A stretch of DNA of 64,000 nt from Mycobacterium sp. E3251 (GTDB lineage Bacteria; Actinomycetota; Actinomycetes; Mycobacteriales; Mycobacteriaceae): positions 1-64,000 of the forward strand of contig NZ_LZJF01000056.1 of NCBI RefSeq assembly GCF_001666835.1. The letters run 5' to 3'. The notes under the pieces were generated by a model. The model ran no database searches, was not told the DNA's origin, and saw nothing but the letters and a program-made list of their open reading frames with translations. The translations under genes and the position numbers were made by a program. Positions 52,113 through 61,121 of the stretch are shown one piece after another. The stretch's first letter is position 1, and each line of letters begins with the position of its first letter.

Positions 52113-53576
52113 ATGACTGAGCCGACGACCCCTGCTGCGGTCGTCCCATCGGTGCCGCTGTCGCGGATGGCTCACGCGTTCTCGATTCAACTCATCTGCC
52201 GGGCACTGGGCATGCTGGCCTCGGTGGTCTCGGTGGCGATGACGGCGCGCTACCTGGGTCCGGGCCGTTACGGCCAACTCTCCATCGCGGTGCTCTTCAT
52301 CGCCGTGTGGACCAGTCTGGCCGATCTCGGCATCGCGACCGTGATCGTGCGCCGCGTGACCTCGGGCCAGGGCGACCTCGAGCGTCTGGTGCGCGTCAAC
52401 AGCGGCATGGCCCTGATCTATTGCGTTCCGCTGGCGTTGTTGGCCGCCGGCTCCGGCTTGCTCATCTATCACGACGCCGACGTCCGAGTGATGCTCGTGG
52501 TGCTGTCCGGGGCGCTGCTGATGCAGACCATGACGACGCGGTTCGAGCCGGTGTTCTTGGCCACCGTCCGGTTCTCGGCGGTGGCCATCTCCGACGTCGC
52601 CGGGCGCCTGGCCGCGCTGGCCATGGTCGTCGGCTTGGTCGCGGCGCGGGCGGACGTCGTCTGGTTCGCTGTCGCGCAACTGATCCCGCCCGCCCTGCAA
52701 TTGGTGATCCAGGGCACCGCGGCGATGCGGCACATTTCGGTGCGCCCAATCTTCGCGCCCCGGGAGGCCGCGGATCTGTTGCGGGAAAGCCTGCCGCTGA
52801 TGGGGTTTCTGGTCGTCGGACTCCTGTACTGCCGCGCCGACGGGGTGATCCTGTCCCTGCTGAGCACCCACTCCGAGGTGGGCGTGTACGGGCTGGCCTT
52901 CACCATCGCGTTCAACACCATTGTGGTCTCACTGGTCTTCCTCAAGTCGACGCTGTCGACGGCCACCGAGCTGTTCTCGCGTGACGTCGCCGCGTTCGCC
53001 GCCTTCCTGCGCCGCAGCGTGGAGTTGATGTACTTCGTGGCGATCCCCGTCGCGGTGGTCGGGGCGCTGTTGGCCGGACCGCTGATCGGGTTGTTCGGCG
53101 ATAAGGGGTTCGTCGCCCGCGGGACGCCGACGCTGGCGTTGCTGTTCGTGGCGGCGGCCCTGCGATTCATCAGCGGCACGCTGGGCCAGGGTTTGGTCGC
53201 CAGCCATCATCAGCGGGTGTTGCTCTGGCTGACGGTCGCCACCCTGGTGCTCAACGTCGCGCTCAACGTCGCGCTCGCGGGCCGGCTCGGCGCCGTCGGC
53301 CCCGGCATCGCGCTGGTGTGCACGGAGTTTTTCAACCTGGCGGTGAGCAGCTGGTGGCTGCGCCGGCACTGCGGTTACCGTACGCCCGTGGCGTTCTTGC
53401 TGCGGGTGCTGATACCGACGGCAGCCAGCGTCGCGGCGACCCTGTTGCTCCGGGGTCACCACGTGGTTCTCGTCCTCGCGGTGGCCGCCGTCGTCTACCT
53501 CGCCACCAGCGCGGCCGCCGGCCCGCTGCGCTGGTCGGACCTTGCCTCCTTGCGCCGAAATCGGCTGGCGGCATGA
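52113..53576 (+). CDS. Polysaccharide repeat-unit flippase (Wzx/MOP type)
   Basis: 487 aa with about 12-14 membrane helices and no large soluble domain. VAMTARYLGPGRYGQLSIAV and DLGIATVIVRRVTSG are typical of Wzx/RfbX-type polysaccharide flippases, which move lipid-linked repeat units across the membrane. It begins 6 bp after the phosphosugar transferase and its stop overlaps the next ATG, so the four genes from the epimerase on form one unit. Confidence 0.92.
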   Translation: MTEPTTPAAVVPSVPLSRMAHAFSIQLICRALGMLASVVSVAMTARYLGPGRYGQLSIAVLFIAVWTSLADLGIATVIVRRVTSGQGDLERLVRVNSGMALIYCVPLALLAAGSGLLIYHDADVRVMLVVLSGALLMQTMTTRFEPVFLATVRFSAVAISDVAGRLAALAMVVGLVAARADVVWFAVAQLIPPALQLVIQGTAAMRHISVRPIFAPREAADLLRESLPLMGFLVVGLLYCRADGVILSLLSTHSEVGVYGLAFTIAFNTIVVSLVFLKSTLSTATELFSRDVAAFAAFLRRSVELMYFVAIPVAVVGALLAGPLIGLFGDKGFVARGTPTLALLFVAAALRFISGTLGQGLVASHHQRVLLWLTVATLVLNVALNVALAGRLGAVGPGIALVCTEFFNLAVSSWWLRRHCGYRTPVAFLLRVLIPTAASVAATLLLRGHHVVLVLAVAAVVYLATSAAAGPLRWSDLASLRRNRLAA

Positions 53577-55498
53577 AGCGTGAACTGGACCGGCAATATC
53601 TGAAGGGCCCGGTCGGCGGCGCGGCCGGGCTGCCACCGGTCCGGCCGCTTGCCGTGCTGATCGTGGCCGGGTGCGGCCCCGACACGCTCGAGGGGTGCCT
53701 CGCCGGTGTCGCCGAGCAACTGCCCGGGCTGGCCGTCTATGTCTACGCGACCGGCGTCTGTAGGGAAGTGGCGGCCCGGCACCCGTGGGTCCACTTGGTG
53801 TCGGGCGCGGCGAAAGTTGGCTTCGCCGAGGCCTTCAACGCGCTGGTGGGGCACGCCCCGAGCGACGCGGATCTGCTGCTGCTGGACGCCAGAGTCCGCC
53901 TGTTGGGACCGCTCACCCGCACCCGCGAGTTGCTGCGCGGACCTCGGGTGGCCGCGGTTTCGCCGATGGCGCGGGGCGACACCACGCCCGGCTGGGCGCC
54001 GTGGGACGTCGCAACCCGCCGCCGGACCCTGGTTCGCGAGCTGGCGGCGGGCAGGCGGCGGGGCTCACCGTTTTCACGCCGCTACGCCCGGCAACCACCC
54101 GAATCAGAGGGCGTCGACGGCGAATTGGACCCCACCTGCCTGGCGATCAACCGCGCGGCGTGGAACACCGTCGGGGGCTTCGACGAGGAGTTCATCGGCG
54201 TCGCAGCGGCGGCGGACTGGCAGGCCCGCGCCCGCGCGGCGGGCTGGCGGCTGCTGCTGGCCGATGAGATCGGCGTCGAGGGTGCCGGTCTCGGCGACGA
54301 GGAGAGCACCGCCGCCGAGGGCCGCCGCGAGCGGGATCTGGCGCGAGCCGATACCGCGCTGCTGCTCGAGCATCAGCACAGCGTGCACCACGCCGACGCG
54401 TACCTGGCCGGTACCACCCTGCTGCGGTCGCGGCGGAGCCTTCACGGCGGCCGCCGCAAGGACCTGCCCGCGATCGTGATCACCACCAACCGCCTGGTCT
54501 ACGGCGGCGCCGAGAGGCAAAAGGCTTTGCTGGCAACGGAGTTGGATAGCCGGGGTTACTCGGTCACCATCGTCTGCGTGCAACGGTTCGGCCCAATGAT
54601 CGCCGAGATTCCGGACACCGTGCGCGTGGTGCGCCAGCCGTGGTGGGCGCCCGTCGTCGATATCCCCGAAGGCCCGGCGGTGCTCATCACCGCCGACACC
54701 AACACGGAGGCGGGCTTCGCCTCACTGTGGCGTGCGGGCGCGGCCGGCCGGCGCTGGTTGGTGGCTCCGCATGTCCCTCCCGAGCAGGACCGGCCCATTT
54801 ACTCGCGGCCGCTGACCGCCGCCATGCGCCGCGCCGACGGCTTCATCGTGTTGGCCCAACGGCATTGGGACATGCTGGTCGCCCAGCATCGGTTGTGGGG
54901 ACGGCACTTCGTTGCGCCCAACGGCGTCGCCCTCGCCGGTGACCCGGCGCCCCGGGTTCGCACTGCCGGTGAGCCGCTGCACCTGGTCATGCTCTCGCGG
55001 ATCGTCGAGCACAAGAACCCGCACCTACTGATCGAGGCGCTCGGCGAGCTGCCCGATATGCCATGGCGGCTCTCGGTTTTCGGTGACGGCCCGGATCGCG
55101 AGAGGTTGCAGGCGCTTACTCCGGCCGGCTTGCGCGATCGGGTGCAGTGGCGGGGATGGTCAGCCGGGCCCGGGCCCGCGCTGGCGGACGCGGACCTGCT
55201 GTGTGTCCCGAGCCGGTCCGAGGCGTTTCCGCTGGTGATTCTCGAGGCGATGGCCCGGGCCGTTCCCGTTGCGGCGTCGGCGATTTGCGCCGTGCCGGAA
55301 ATGCTCGATTTCGGCAGGGCGGGATTCCTGGTCGAGCCGGTGTCGGTGGCGGGGTGGCGGGAGAGCCTCGCGCGGATCCTGGCGGAGCCGGACGCGTTGC
55401 CGCCGGTCGGGCGGCGAGGCTTCGAACGGATGCGTAAGCACTACACCGTCGAGGCGATGACCGACGCCTACCTCGAGGCGATCAATGCGGTGCTGTGA
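53573..55498 (+). CDS. Two-domain glycosyltransferase (GT2-like + GT4)
   Basis: 641 aa. Residues about 25-280 resemble a GT2 domain: LAVLIVAGCGPDTLEGCLAG, LLLLDARVRLLGP at the DxD position, CLAINRAAWNTVGGFDEEFI. The usual acidic pairs are altered (DAR; AAADWQ), so this half may be weakly active or regulatory. Residues about 300-640 are a GT4 domain with VYGGAERQKALLATELDSRG, LVMLSRIVEHKNPHLLIEAL and the donor-binding EAFPLVILE (E-x7-E). One protein could add two sugars or use the N-half for acceptor recognition. Confidence 0.85.
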   Translation: MKRELDRQYLKGPVGGAAGLPPVRPLAVLIVAGCGPDTLEGCLAGVAEQLPGLAVYVYATGVCREVAARHPWVHLVSGAAKVGFAEAFNALVGHAPSDADLLLLDARVRLLGPLTRTRELLRGPRVAAVSPMARGDTTPGWAPWDVATRRRTLVRELAAGRRRGSPFSRRYARQPPESEGVDGELDPTCLAINRAAWNTVGGFDEEFIGVAAAADWQARARAAGWRLLLADEIGVEGAGLGDEESTAAEGRRERDLARADTALLLEHQHSVHHADAYLAGTTLLRSRRSLHGGRRKDLPAIVITTNRLVYGGAERQKALLATELDSRGYSVTIVCVQRFGPMIAEIPDTVRVVRQPWWAPVVDIPEGPAVLITADTNTEAGFASLWRAGAAGRRWLVAPHVPPEQDRPIYSRPLTAAMRRADGFIVLAQRHWDMLVAQHRLWGRHFVAPNGVALAGDPAPRVRTAGEPLHLVMLSRIVEHKNPHLLIEALGELPDMPWRLSVFGDGPDRERLQALTPAGLRDRVQWRGWSAGPGPALADADLLCVPSRSEAFPLVILEAMARAVPVAASAICAVPEMLDFGRAGFLVEPVSVAGWRESLARILAEPDALPPVGRRGFERMRKHYTVEAMTDAYLEAINAVL

Positions 55499-55532
55499 AC
55501 GCCCGCTGGGGGCAATGGCTTTCGTCCAGGCC

Positions 55533-56399
55533 CTACCGCTCGTATCGGAGGATCCTGGCCACCGTGCGGGGTGACGTCTTGTGCTGCCCGAACCCGCTGT
55601 ACAGGAAATACCTGGGTTCCACGTAGAGCTGCTCGATGCCCGTCGGCACATCGGCGAAGCACTCGGACAGGGCGGTGTCGATGAAGAACGCATCGGAACC
55701 GGAGTGGGAGTTGCAACAGACCAGGCGGTAGTCGAAGCGGGCGAACAGCTCGGCATAACTGCTCAGCGACGCCCCGAAATAGTCGTCGGACTGCCACACG
55801 TGCTCGGGGTCGTAGGCGATCTGAAACTTCACCGGCGGGGGGAACTTCCCGTTGTATTCGACGATGAAGAGTTTGGGACGGATGCCATCGGCCAGGAGTT
55901 TCTCGACCAGGTAGATGTCGTTGCCGTCCAGGTCGAGGGAGACCACGTCGACCTGGGTGGCGTCGATCCTCCGCAGGCAGGACCGGGCCAGCGCAACGAT
56001 ATTGTCCGCCGTTATCCACGCCTTCTCGTAGGCGAACCGCGGGTGGTCCTCGAGGGCCACGGCCAGGTCCTGTCCCCCGACCCAGAAGCCCTTCCAGCCC
56101 AGGGCCGCAAGGATCAGGGTGTTGTTCTCGGTCCCGTCGCCGACACCGAACTCCGCGAAGACGCCGCCGTCGAGCCGGCCGATGCGGCGCAGGATCTCCA
56201 GCGTTATTCCGTCCTCGTCGGTCGCCGAAAAACACTTTTTGCCCGCGCGATTGAGCGGGTTGGGATGGTTCGCCTTCAGCGACTGGGAATGATCGAAAAG
56301 GATCAGATCCTTGAGCTGGTCCCGCGTTTCACTGCCGAGAATGCGCCGGACCTTCTGCCGGAGCGTCTCTTTCGGCGGCGGTGTAGCGCTTTTGGCCAT
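55533..56399 (-). CDS. Putative FkbM-like SAM-dependent methyltransferase
   Basis: A 288-aa soluble protein. GGVFAEFGVGDGTENNTLIL resembles a SAM-binding glycine loop, and VVSLDLDGNDIYLVEKLLAD with PKLFIVEYNGKFPP fits the later strands of FkbM-type methyltransferases (which carry D-x-E/N motifs there). It is opposite in direction to the flanking cluster genes and convergent with the fused glycosyltransferase (34-bp gap), so it is a separate transcription unit. Methylation of a sugar hydroxyl is plausible; the assignment is tentative. Confidence 0.55.
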   Translation of the reverse strand: MAKSATPPPKETLRQKVRRILGSETRDQLKDLILFDHSQSLKANHPNPLNRAGKKCFSATDEDGITLEILRRIGRLDGGVFAEFGVGDGTENNTLILAALGWKGFWVGGQDLAVALEDHPRFAYEKAWITADNIVALARSCLRRIDATQVDVVSLDLDGNDIYLVEKLLADGIRPKLFIVEYNGKFPPPVKFQIAYDPEHVWQSDDYFGASLSSYAELFARFDYRLVCCNSHSGSDAFFIDTALSECFADVPTGIEQLYVEPRYFLYSGFGQHKTSPRTVARILRYER

Positions 56400-56589
56400 T
56401 GGAGACCAAAGCTATCACGGCCCCGCATGACTATTCCCGGCATTCGCTGAATAGCGGTGCTGCACAACGCCCGTCCGCGCCGAAATTCGGTCCCGATTTG
56501 CTTGCCGATGGCGTTGCGGGTGCCGTAGGTTCTCCATTGTCCCGGTGTTTGCTCAAGGCGCGGGTCATGCTCGGGAGGGTCTGATAGGC

Positions 56590-57411
56590 GTGTTGTGCCG
56601 CATCTGCAATTCGAGCACCAGTCTGGCGTTCACTCACCGGGTCCTCGCCAAATACGACTGCAAGTACTACTTCTGCGACAACTGCGGCGGCCTGCAGACC
56701 GAAGAGCCGCATTGGCTGGACGAGGCCTACGCCAGCCCCATCGCGGCGGCGGACACCACCATGCTGTGGCGCAATCAGTATCTTGCACGGGCGATGTCGG
56801 TGCTGCTGTACTTCTTCTTCGATCGCCGCGGCCGGTTTCTCGACGCGGCCGGGGGCTATGGTGTTTTCACCCGCCTGATGCGGGACATCGGCTTCGACTA
56901 TTACTGGACCGACAAGCACTCCCCCAACCTGACCGCGCAAGGCTTCGAGGCCGACGCGGGTCCGGGCCCGCCGTACACGGTGGTCACCGCCTTCGAGGTG
57001 ATGGAGCATCTCGCCGACCCGGTCGGATTTGTTGCCGAATTGCTGGAGACCACGGGCACCGACACCATCGTGTTCACCACCGAACTCTTTGACGGCCGGC
57101 CCCCGCCACCGGAGGAATGGATGTACTACGCCTTTGCCACCGGCCAGCACATCACCTTCTATCAGAAATCGACGTTGGCGCTCATCGGAAAGCAGTTCGG
57201 CATGCAGTTCCACACCTCCAAGACGCGGTGGTGGCAGCTCGGGGGCATGGGTCTGCACATTTGGACTCGCGAGAAAATCAATCCGCTGGCCTGGCGGCTG
57301 CTGGCCTCCCCCCGCATCACGGGCCTCCTCGAGGGCCTGCCACGACGCGCGCTTCAGACACGGATGTGGACCGACGCCGACGTTTTCCTGCAGGCCGACA
57401 ACGAGCAATGA
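56590..57411 (+). CDS. Methyltransferase with N-terminal zinc-ribbon
   Basis: 273 aa. The N-terminus carries CRIC (residues 3-6) and YYFCDNCGG (CxxC about 25 residues later), a zinc-knuckle pattern as in sugar C-methyltransferase families. A class I SAM domain follows: GRFLDAAGGYGVFTRLMRDI (motif I), YYWTDKHSPN and VVTAFEVMEHLADPVGFV. The GTG at 56590 is chosen because GGGAGG lies upstream and it starts right at VLCRIC; the longer ORF from 56545 has no RBS. Likely substrate: a nucleotide-sugar or a nascent glycan. Its stop overlaps the next ATG. Confidence 0.82.
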   Translation: MLCRICNSSTSLAFTHRVLAKYDCKYYFCDNCGGLQTEEPHWLDEAYASPIAAADTTMLWRNQYLARAMSVLLYFFFDRRGRFLDAAGGYGVFTRLMRDIGFDYYWTDKHSPNLTAQGFEADAGPGPPYTVVTAFEVMEHLADPVGFVAELLETTGTDTIVFTTELFDGRPPPPEEWMYYAFATGQHITFYQKSTLALIGKQFGMQFHTSKTRWWQLGGMGLHIWTREKINPLAWRLLASPRITGLLEGLPRRALQTRMWTDADVFLQADNEQ

Positions 57412-58466
57412 AATCGCCCCGGGTACTTTGGCTTTCGCCGTGGACACGGCCGGCGGTGCGCGTGCAGGCCGAGGGGCTGTTGCGCCGCGGCGCCGACGTG
57501 TTGCTGGTGACCTCCGACCGGCACCCCGAGTCGGACGCCGCCCGCGACTACGAGCTGGTGCTCGATCCGCGGTTCAAAACCGCCGCCACCTGGCTCCCAA
57601 CCTTCAAGGCGTGGCGCCGGATCCGCGAGTTTCGACCCGACGTCGTGATCGCCGAGATCGTCCGTGATCCCCGCTGGATCGCGTTGGCCGGGCGCGTTCC
57701 CCGCATCCAGGTGGTGCATGACGACCGGCCGCACGACCCCGGCGAACAGGTCCCGTCCTACGAACGCGCGGTGTTCGACCGGTGGGGCGCGCGCTCGGCC
57801 GCCACCATCACCTACAGCGAGTACGTTGCGGCAGCCGTCGCCTCGCGCCGCGATGTCGCCGGCACGCCCGTGTTTGTCGTGCCGCTCGCGAGTGATATTG
57901 ACCCCCAACGCGTTCCGCCATTCGTGGGTCCCGAGGGTCGCCGGGATTTCGTCATGTTCGGCCGGCTCAACCCGTACAAGAACGTCGATGTCGTGCTCGA
58001 GGCGTGGCAGCACCATATCGTCGGCGGCGGCTGGCACGGTGACAACCTGGTGCTCATCGGCGACGGGCCGCTGGACCCCGCCGCGCTGCCCAAACACACG
58101 CGCTGGCGCAACGGCAGCTACCGCTACGCCGACGTCATCCCGACACTGGCCGCCGCGAAGGGTTCGGTCTGCCATTACCGACGCGCGTCACAAAGCGGCG
58201 TGCAGGTGCTCTCGATGCAGCTGGGGGTGATGCCGATCGTGTCGACGTCCGGCGGCCTGCCCGAGTACCAGCCGCCCGGCTGTCCCCCGATCGGTGTCGA
58301 CGATGTCGCCGGAGTCGCCGCCGCGTTCGACCTGCTGGCCGACCCGTCGGTCGCGGCGCAGCGCGGGGCCGAGGCGGCGCGCTACTACGCGCAGCATTGC
58401 GACGTCGACATCGTCGCGGAGCGCTTCCTGGACGTCATCGACCGGGTGCTGGCGAGTCGGCGCTGA
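57408..58466 (+). CDS. GT4-type glycosyltransferase
   Basis: A 352-aa GT-B enzyme. N-half: RVLWLSPWTRPAVRVQAEGL and RGADVLLVTSDRHPE; C-half: DFVMFGRLNPYKNVDVVLEA, LVLIGDGPLDPAA and SQSGVQVLSMQLGVMPIVST. The usual first Glu of the E-x7-E donor motif is absent (SQSGVQVLSMQ), though the context is otherwise GT4-like. The ATG overlaps the methyltransferase TGA, so the two are coupled. It converges on the GMC gene, with stops 13 bp apart. Confidence 0.85.
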   Translation: MKSPRVLWLSPWTRPAVRVQAEGLLRRGADVLLVTSDRHPESDAARDYELVLDPRFKTAATWLPTFKAWRRIREFRPDVVIAEIVRDPRWIALAGRVPRIQVVHDDRPHDPGEQVPSYERAVFDRWGARSAATITYSEYVAAAVASRRDVAGTPVFVVPLASDIDPQRVPPFVGPEGRRDFVMFGRLNPYKNVDVVLEAWQHHIVGGGWHGDNLVLIGDGPLDPAALPKHTRWRNGSYRYADVIPTLAAAKGSVCHYRRASQSGVQVLSMQLGVMPIVSTSGGLPEYQPPGCPPIGVDDVAGVAAAFDLLADPSVAAQRGAEAARYYAQHCDVDIVAERFLDVIDRVLASRR

Positions 58467-58479
58467 GCTGCCTATGCCG

Positions 58480-60165
58480 TCAACGTTCGCAAGCCATTCG
58501 AGCCTTCTTGAGGCGATCGGCGAGCCGGACACCCAGCGCAATGCCAAGCAGGGTCGGGTTGGCCTGACTCGACGTCGGCAGGACAGACGTGCTCGCCACG
58601 TATAGCCCGCACACACCGTGAACCTGTAGGTCCGGGTCGACGACGCCGCCATCGGGACCGTGCGACATGCGCGTCGTTCCGGCCTGGTGGTAGCCGGCGT
58701 GCCCGGCCAAGAACTCGCGGACGGCGCCCTCGACGTCGTCGGTCAGCCACTCCACTTGTCCGGCGCCGTGGCGGCGCAAATGTTCATCGATCACGGCGAT
58801 GGCCCTGCGCACGCTTTGGTAATCGTCCTCGGAGAAGTGGATATGGGTGCGGATCCTGCGCACGCCGAGGGCGTCGCGGTCGTCGGCAAGCTCGACGCGG
58901 CTCTCCCAGTGCGGGAGGTGCTCGCCGTGGTAGTGCAGCAGATAGCGATTGTCCGCGCTCTTCACGAAGAAGCCCGGCGCCTTGCGGCCCCTACGGAGGA
59001 AGCGGGCATAGGAGAAGGCAATCGCAAACCGGATCGACGGGAACAGGTCTCGCACGATGTTGCGCAGGTGCGCGAGGATCCGCGGCGGACCGTCGGTTTG
59101 GGTGTGCTTCGCGCGGATGGCCTCCGCCAGCAGGAAGCGGCCGATCGGGGAGATGAGCGTGAGATAGACGCCGGAAAGGATGCCGCTTCCATGCTCCGGG
59201 TCGCTGATCGGCGGATTCACCAGCCACACAGCGGCATTCGGCAACCCCGCCTCGCGCTGCAGAGCCGGATCGAGGGTGAATCGCCGGCGCACGTACACTC
59301 CGTCCCCGTCCCGCTCGTAGGCGTAGCTGACCTGGTCGGTGGCGAACTGCACGCGCGCGACCCGGCCTTCGACGTGCGACATGTACCACCGCCCGAGGTG
59401 GCCGCTCGCGTTTCCAAGACCCGCCGGGTGATGGCGGTCCGAGGCGAGCAGCAGGCGGGTCGCCTCCAAACCACCGGTCGCGATGACGTAGTCCGCGGCG
59501 ACGACGCTCCCCTGTCGGCCCTCGAGCGTCTTGACCACGAGGTGGTCAACGGAGTCACCGGCCGGCGTCGTCACGATCTCGGTGCAGGTGAGGCCGGTCC
59601 ACACGGTGAGGGCAGAGGCCTCACGCAGCGCGTCCCGGTACTCACGGCCGAAACGCGTTGGCAGCGCCCAGCGTTCGAGGTCGGTTGTGCGCACGTCGCC
59701 GTCGGGCAGCCCGGCGATCAGGTCGTGGTGCGCCAGCTCCGGAATCTCCCGCGCGTTGAACGCCGCCCGGCCACACGCCGCCCAATCACAGGCACGCTGC
59801 AAGTAGGGTTCGACGTCCTCGTATCGGATCGGCCAGGGCGCCTGCGCGGTGAGCGGGCGGTCCTCGAAATCGATGGGGTCGAACTTGACGCAGCGGCCAC
59901 CCCAGAGCGCGGTAGTCCCCCCCACCTGCCGACGGATCATCAGCTCGCTGCGCGCATGCAGATCGTCGTCCTGCCGGGAGTCCAAGGCCGACAACTCCTG
60001 GGCCGCTTCGTCTTTGCGTTCCAGTCCGCTCTCGATCAACGCCACCTGGATGCCGGCTCGCGCGAGTTCCAGCGCCGTCGCAATGCCGATCGCGCCGGCC
60101 CCGACGACCACGACGTCGGTCCGGACCGTCGTGTTCGGGGCGAACTCCCGGGGGCCGCGGATCAC
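58480..60165 (-). CDS. GMC-family FAD oxidoreductase
   Basis: 561 aa. The FAD dinucleotide fold is TDVVVVGAGAIGIATALELA with an acidic end ALIESG; GGTTALWGGRCVKFDPIDFE is the GMC-type loop; the C-terminus has GYHQAGTTRMSHGPDGGVVD and VASTSVLPTSSQANPTLLGI, the family's His/Asn catalytic region. Such enzymes oxidise a sugar or alcohol hydroxyl. In this cluster it probably oxidises a sugar. The GTG start overlaps the AKR stop (GTGA), so both are made together. Confidence 0.88.
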   Translation of the reverse strand: MIRGPREFAPNTTVRTDVVVVGAGAIGIATALELARAGIQVALIESGLERKDEAAQELSALDSRQDDDLHARSELMIRRQVGGTTALWGGRCVKFDPIDFEDRPLTAQAPWPIRYEDVEPYLQRACDWAACGRAAFNAREIPELAHHDLIAGLPDGDVRTTDLERWALPTRFGREYRDALREASALTVWTGLTCTEIVTTPAGDSVDHLVVKTLEGRQGSVVAADYVIATGGLEATRLLLASDRHHPAGLGNASGHLGRWYMSHVEGRVARVQFATDQVSYAYERDGDGVYVRRRFTLDPALQREAGLPNAAVWLVNPPISDPEHGSGILSGVYLTLISPIGRFLLAEAIRAKHTQTDGPPRILAHLRNIVRDLFPSIRFAIAFSYARFLRRGRKAPGFFVKSADNRYLLHYHGEHLPHWESRVELADDRDALGVRRIRTHIHFSEDDYQSVRRAIAVIDEHLRRHGAGQVEWLTDDVEGAVREFLAGHAGYHQAGTTRMSHGPDGGVVDPDLQVHGVCGLYVASTSVLPTSSQANPTLLGIALGVRLADRLKKARMACER

Positions 60166-61121
60166 GCGGCAGCGCCCCCGCGCACCTCGGCCACCAGCGC
60201 GAGGAACCGCGTCAGGGTCTCCTGGTCCGGCGGCGCCGAGACGGCGCCGGCCGCTTCGGCGACCCGGCGTGGGTCGGTGGTGCTGTATAGGATTGCGCGG
60301 CAACCCGTTGCGCTGGCCGAGGAACCGAGGATCAGCCTGGGCAGCGCCCCGGGAGCGAGCGGATCGAGCTGGAGGGCCTGGCGCCAGCGTCGCACCAACT
60401 CCGCGTCGGCCCGCAACGCGTTCGAGAGCGCAGCGTACGACCGTTGCAGCACGCCGAACGCGAGATCCGCTGGGCGCGGCGGCGGATGGAAGAGATCGGC
60501 GCGCACCTGGCTCACCCCTTCCGGCGCGAAGGCTGCGGCGAAATCCGTGTCGAGCCCCTCGTCCTGTGAGACACCCCAGGCGCGTATCTTGCCCTGCTGG
60601 CGGGCGCGTTCGAAGAATTCTCGAAGTTCGCCGCCGGCGACGGTGTCCCCCGGCCGCGGACCGTGAACGAACAGGATGTCCACGTAGTCGACGCCCAGCG
60701 CCGCGAGACTCTCGTCGAGGCTGCGGGCCGCGGTGGCCGCGGCGTACACCCGGGCGGTTTCGGGTGCCGCCTGCTGCCGCTTGACCGCGCGTCGCAGCGC
60801 CGGCGCCTTGCGCAGCAGCGCCCGCGCCGGAGCCTGAAACCGGCCGAGGCGCCGGGCCATCCCCCCGACGTCGATGCCGAATTTTGTTGCCACGGTGACG
60901 GTGTCGCGCGGGACCGTCCGCAGGAACGCCCCGAGTTCCGCCTCCGCCCTGCCCAGGCCATACATCCGCGCGGTGTCGAAGTGAGTGATGCCGCTGTGCA
61001 CCGCGGCGCCCAGCACGGCCATCCGTTCCCGCCGGGACGGCGACTGCATCAGACCGCCGCATCCGAAGCCGACCGCGCTCACTCTCAGCTGCGGCCCCTC
61101 GAGCTCAACTCGTTCCAACAC
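60162..61121 (-). CDS. Aldo/keto reductase
   Basis: A 319-aa TIM-barrel AKR. It has VSAVGFGCGGLMQSPSRRER, GITHFDTARMYGLGRAEAEL (catalytic Asp/Tyr), VATKFGIDVGGM (Lys), YVDILFVHGPRPGDT (His) and KIRAWGVSQDEGLDTD. NAD(P)H-dependent carbonyl reduction. The GTG at 61121 lies within the end of the upstream glycosyltransferase (17-bp overlap). Paired with the GMC oxidoreductase, it could complete an oxidation-reduction route that inverts or alters a sugar carbon. Confidence 0.87.
   Translation of the reverse strand: MLERVELEGPQLRVSAVGFGCGGLMQSPSRRERMAVLGAAVHSGITHFDTARMYGLGRAEAELGAFLRTVPRDTVTVATKFGIDVGGMARRLGRFQAPARALLRKAPALRRAVKRQQAAPETARVYAAATAARSLDESLAALGVDYVDILFVHGPRPGDTVAGGELREFFERARQQGKIRAWGVSQDEGLDTDFAAAFAPEGVSQVRADLFHPPPRPADLAFGVLQRSYAALSNALRADAELVRRWRQALQLDPLAPGALPRLILGSSASATGCRAILYSTTDPRRVAEAAGAVSAPPDQETLTRFLALVAEVRGGAAA

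Noticed and set aside
50934..52871. 645-codon - strand ORF across the phosphosugar transferase and flippase genes
   Set aside because: Spans two real genes antisense; low-complexity Gln/His/Arg content.
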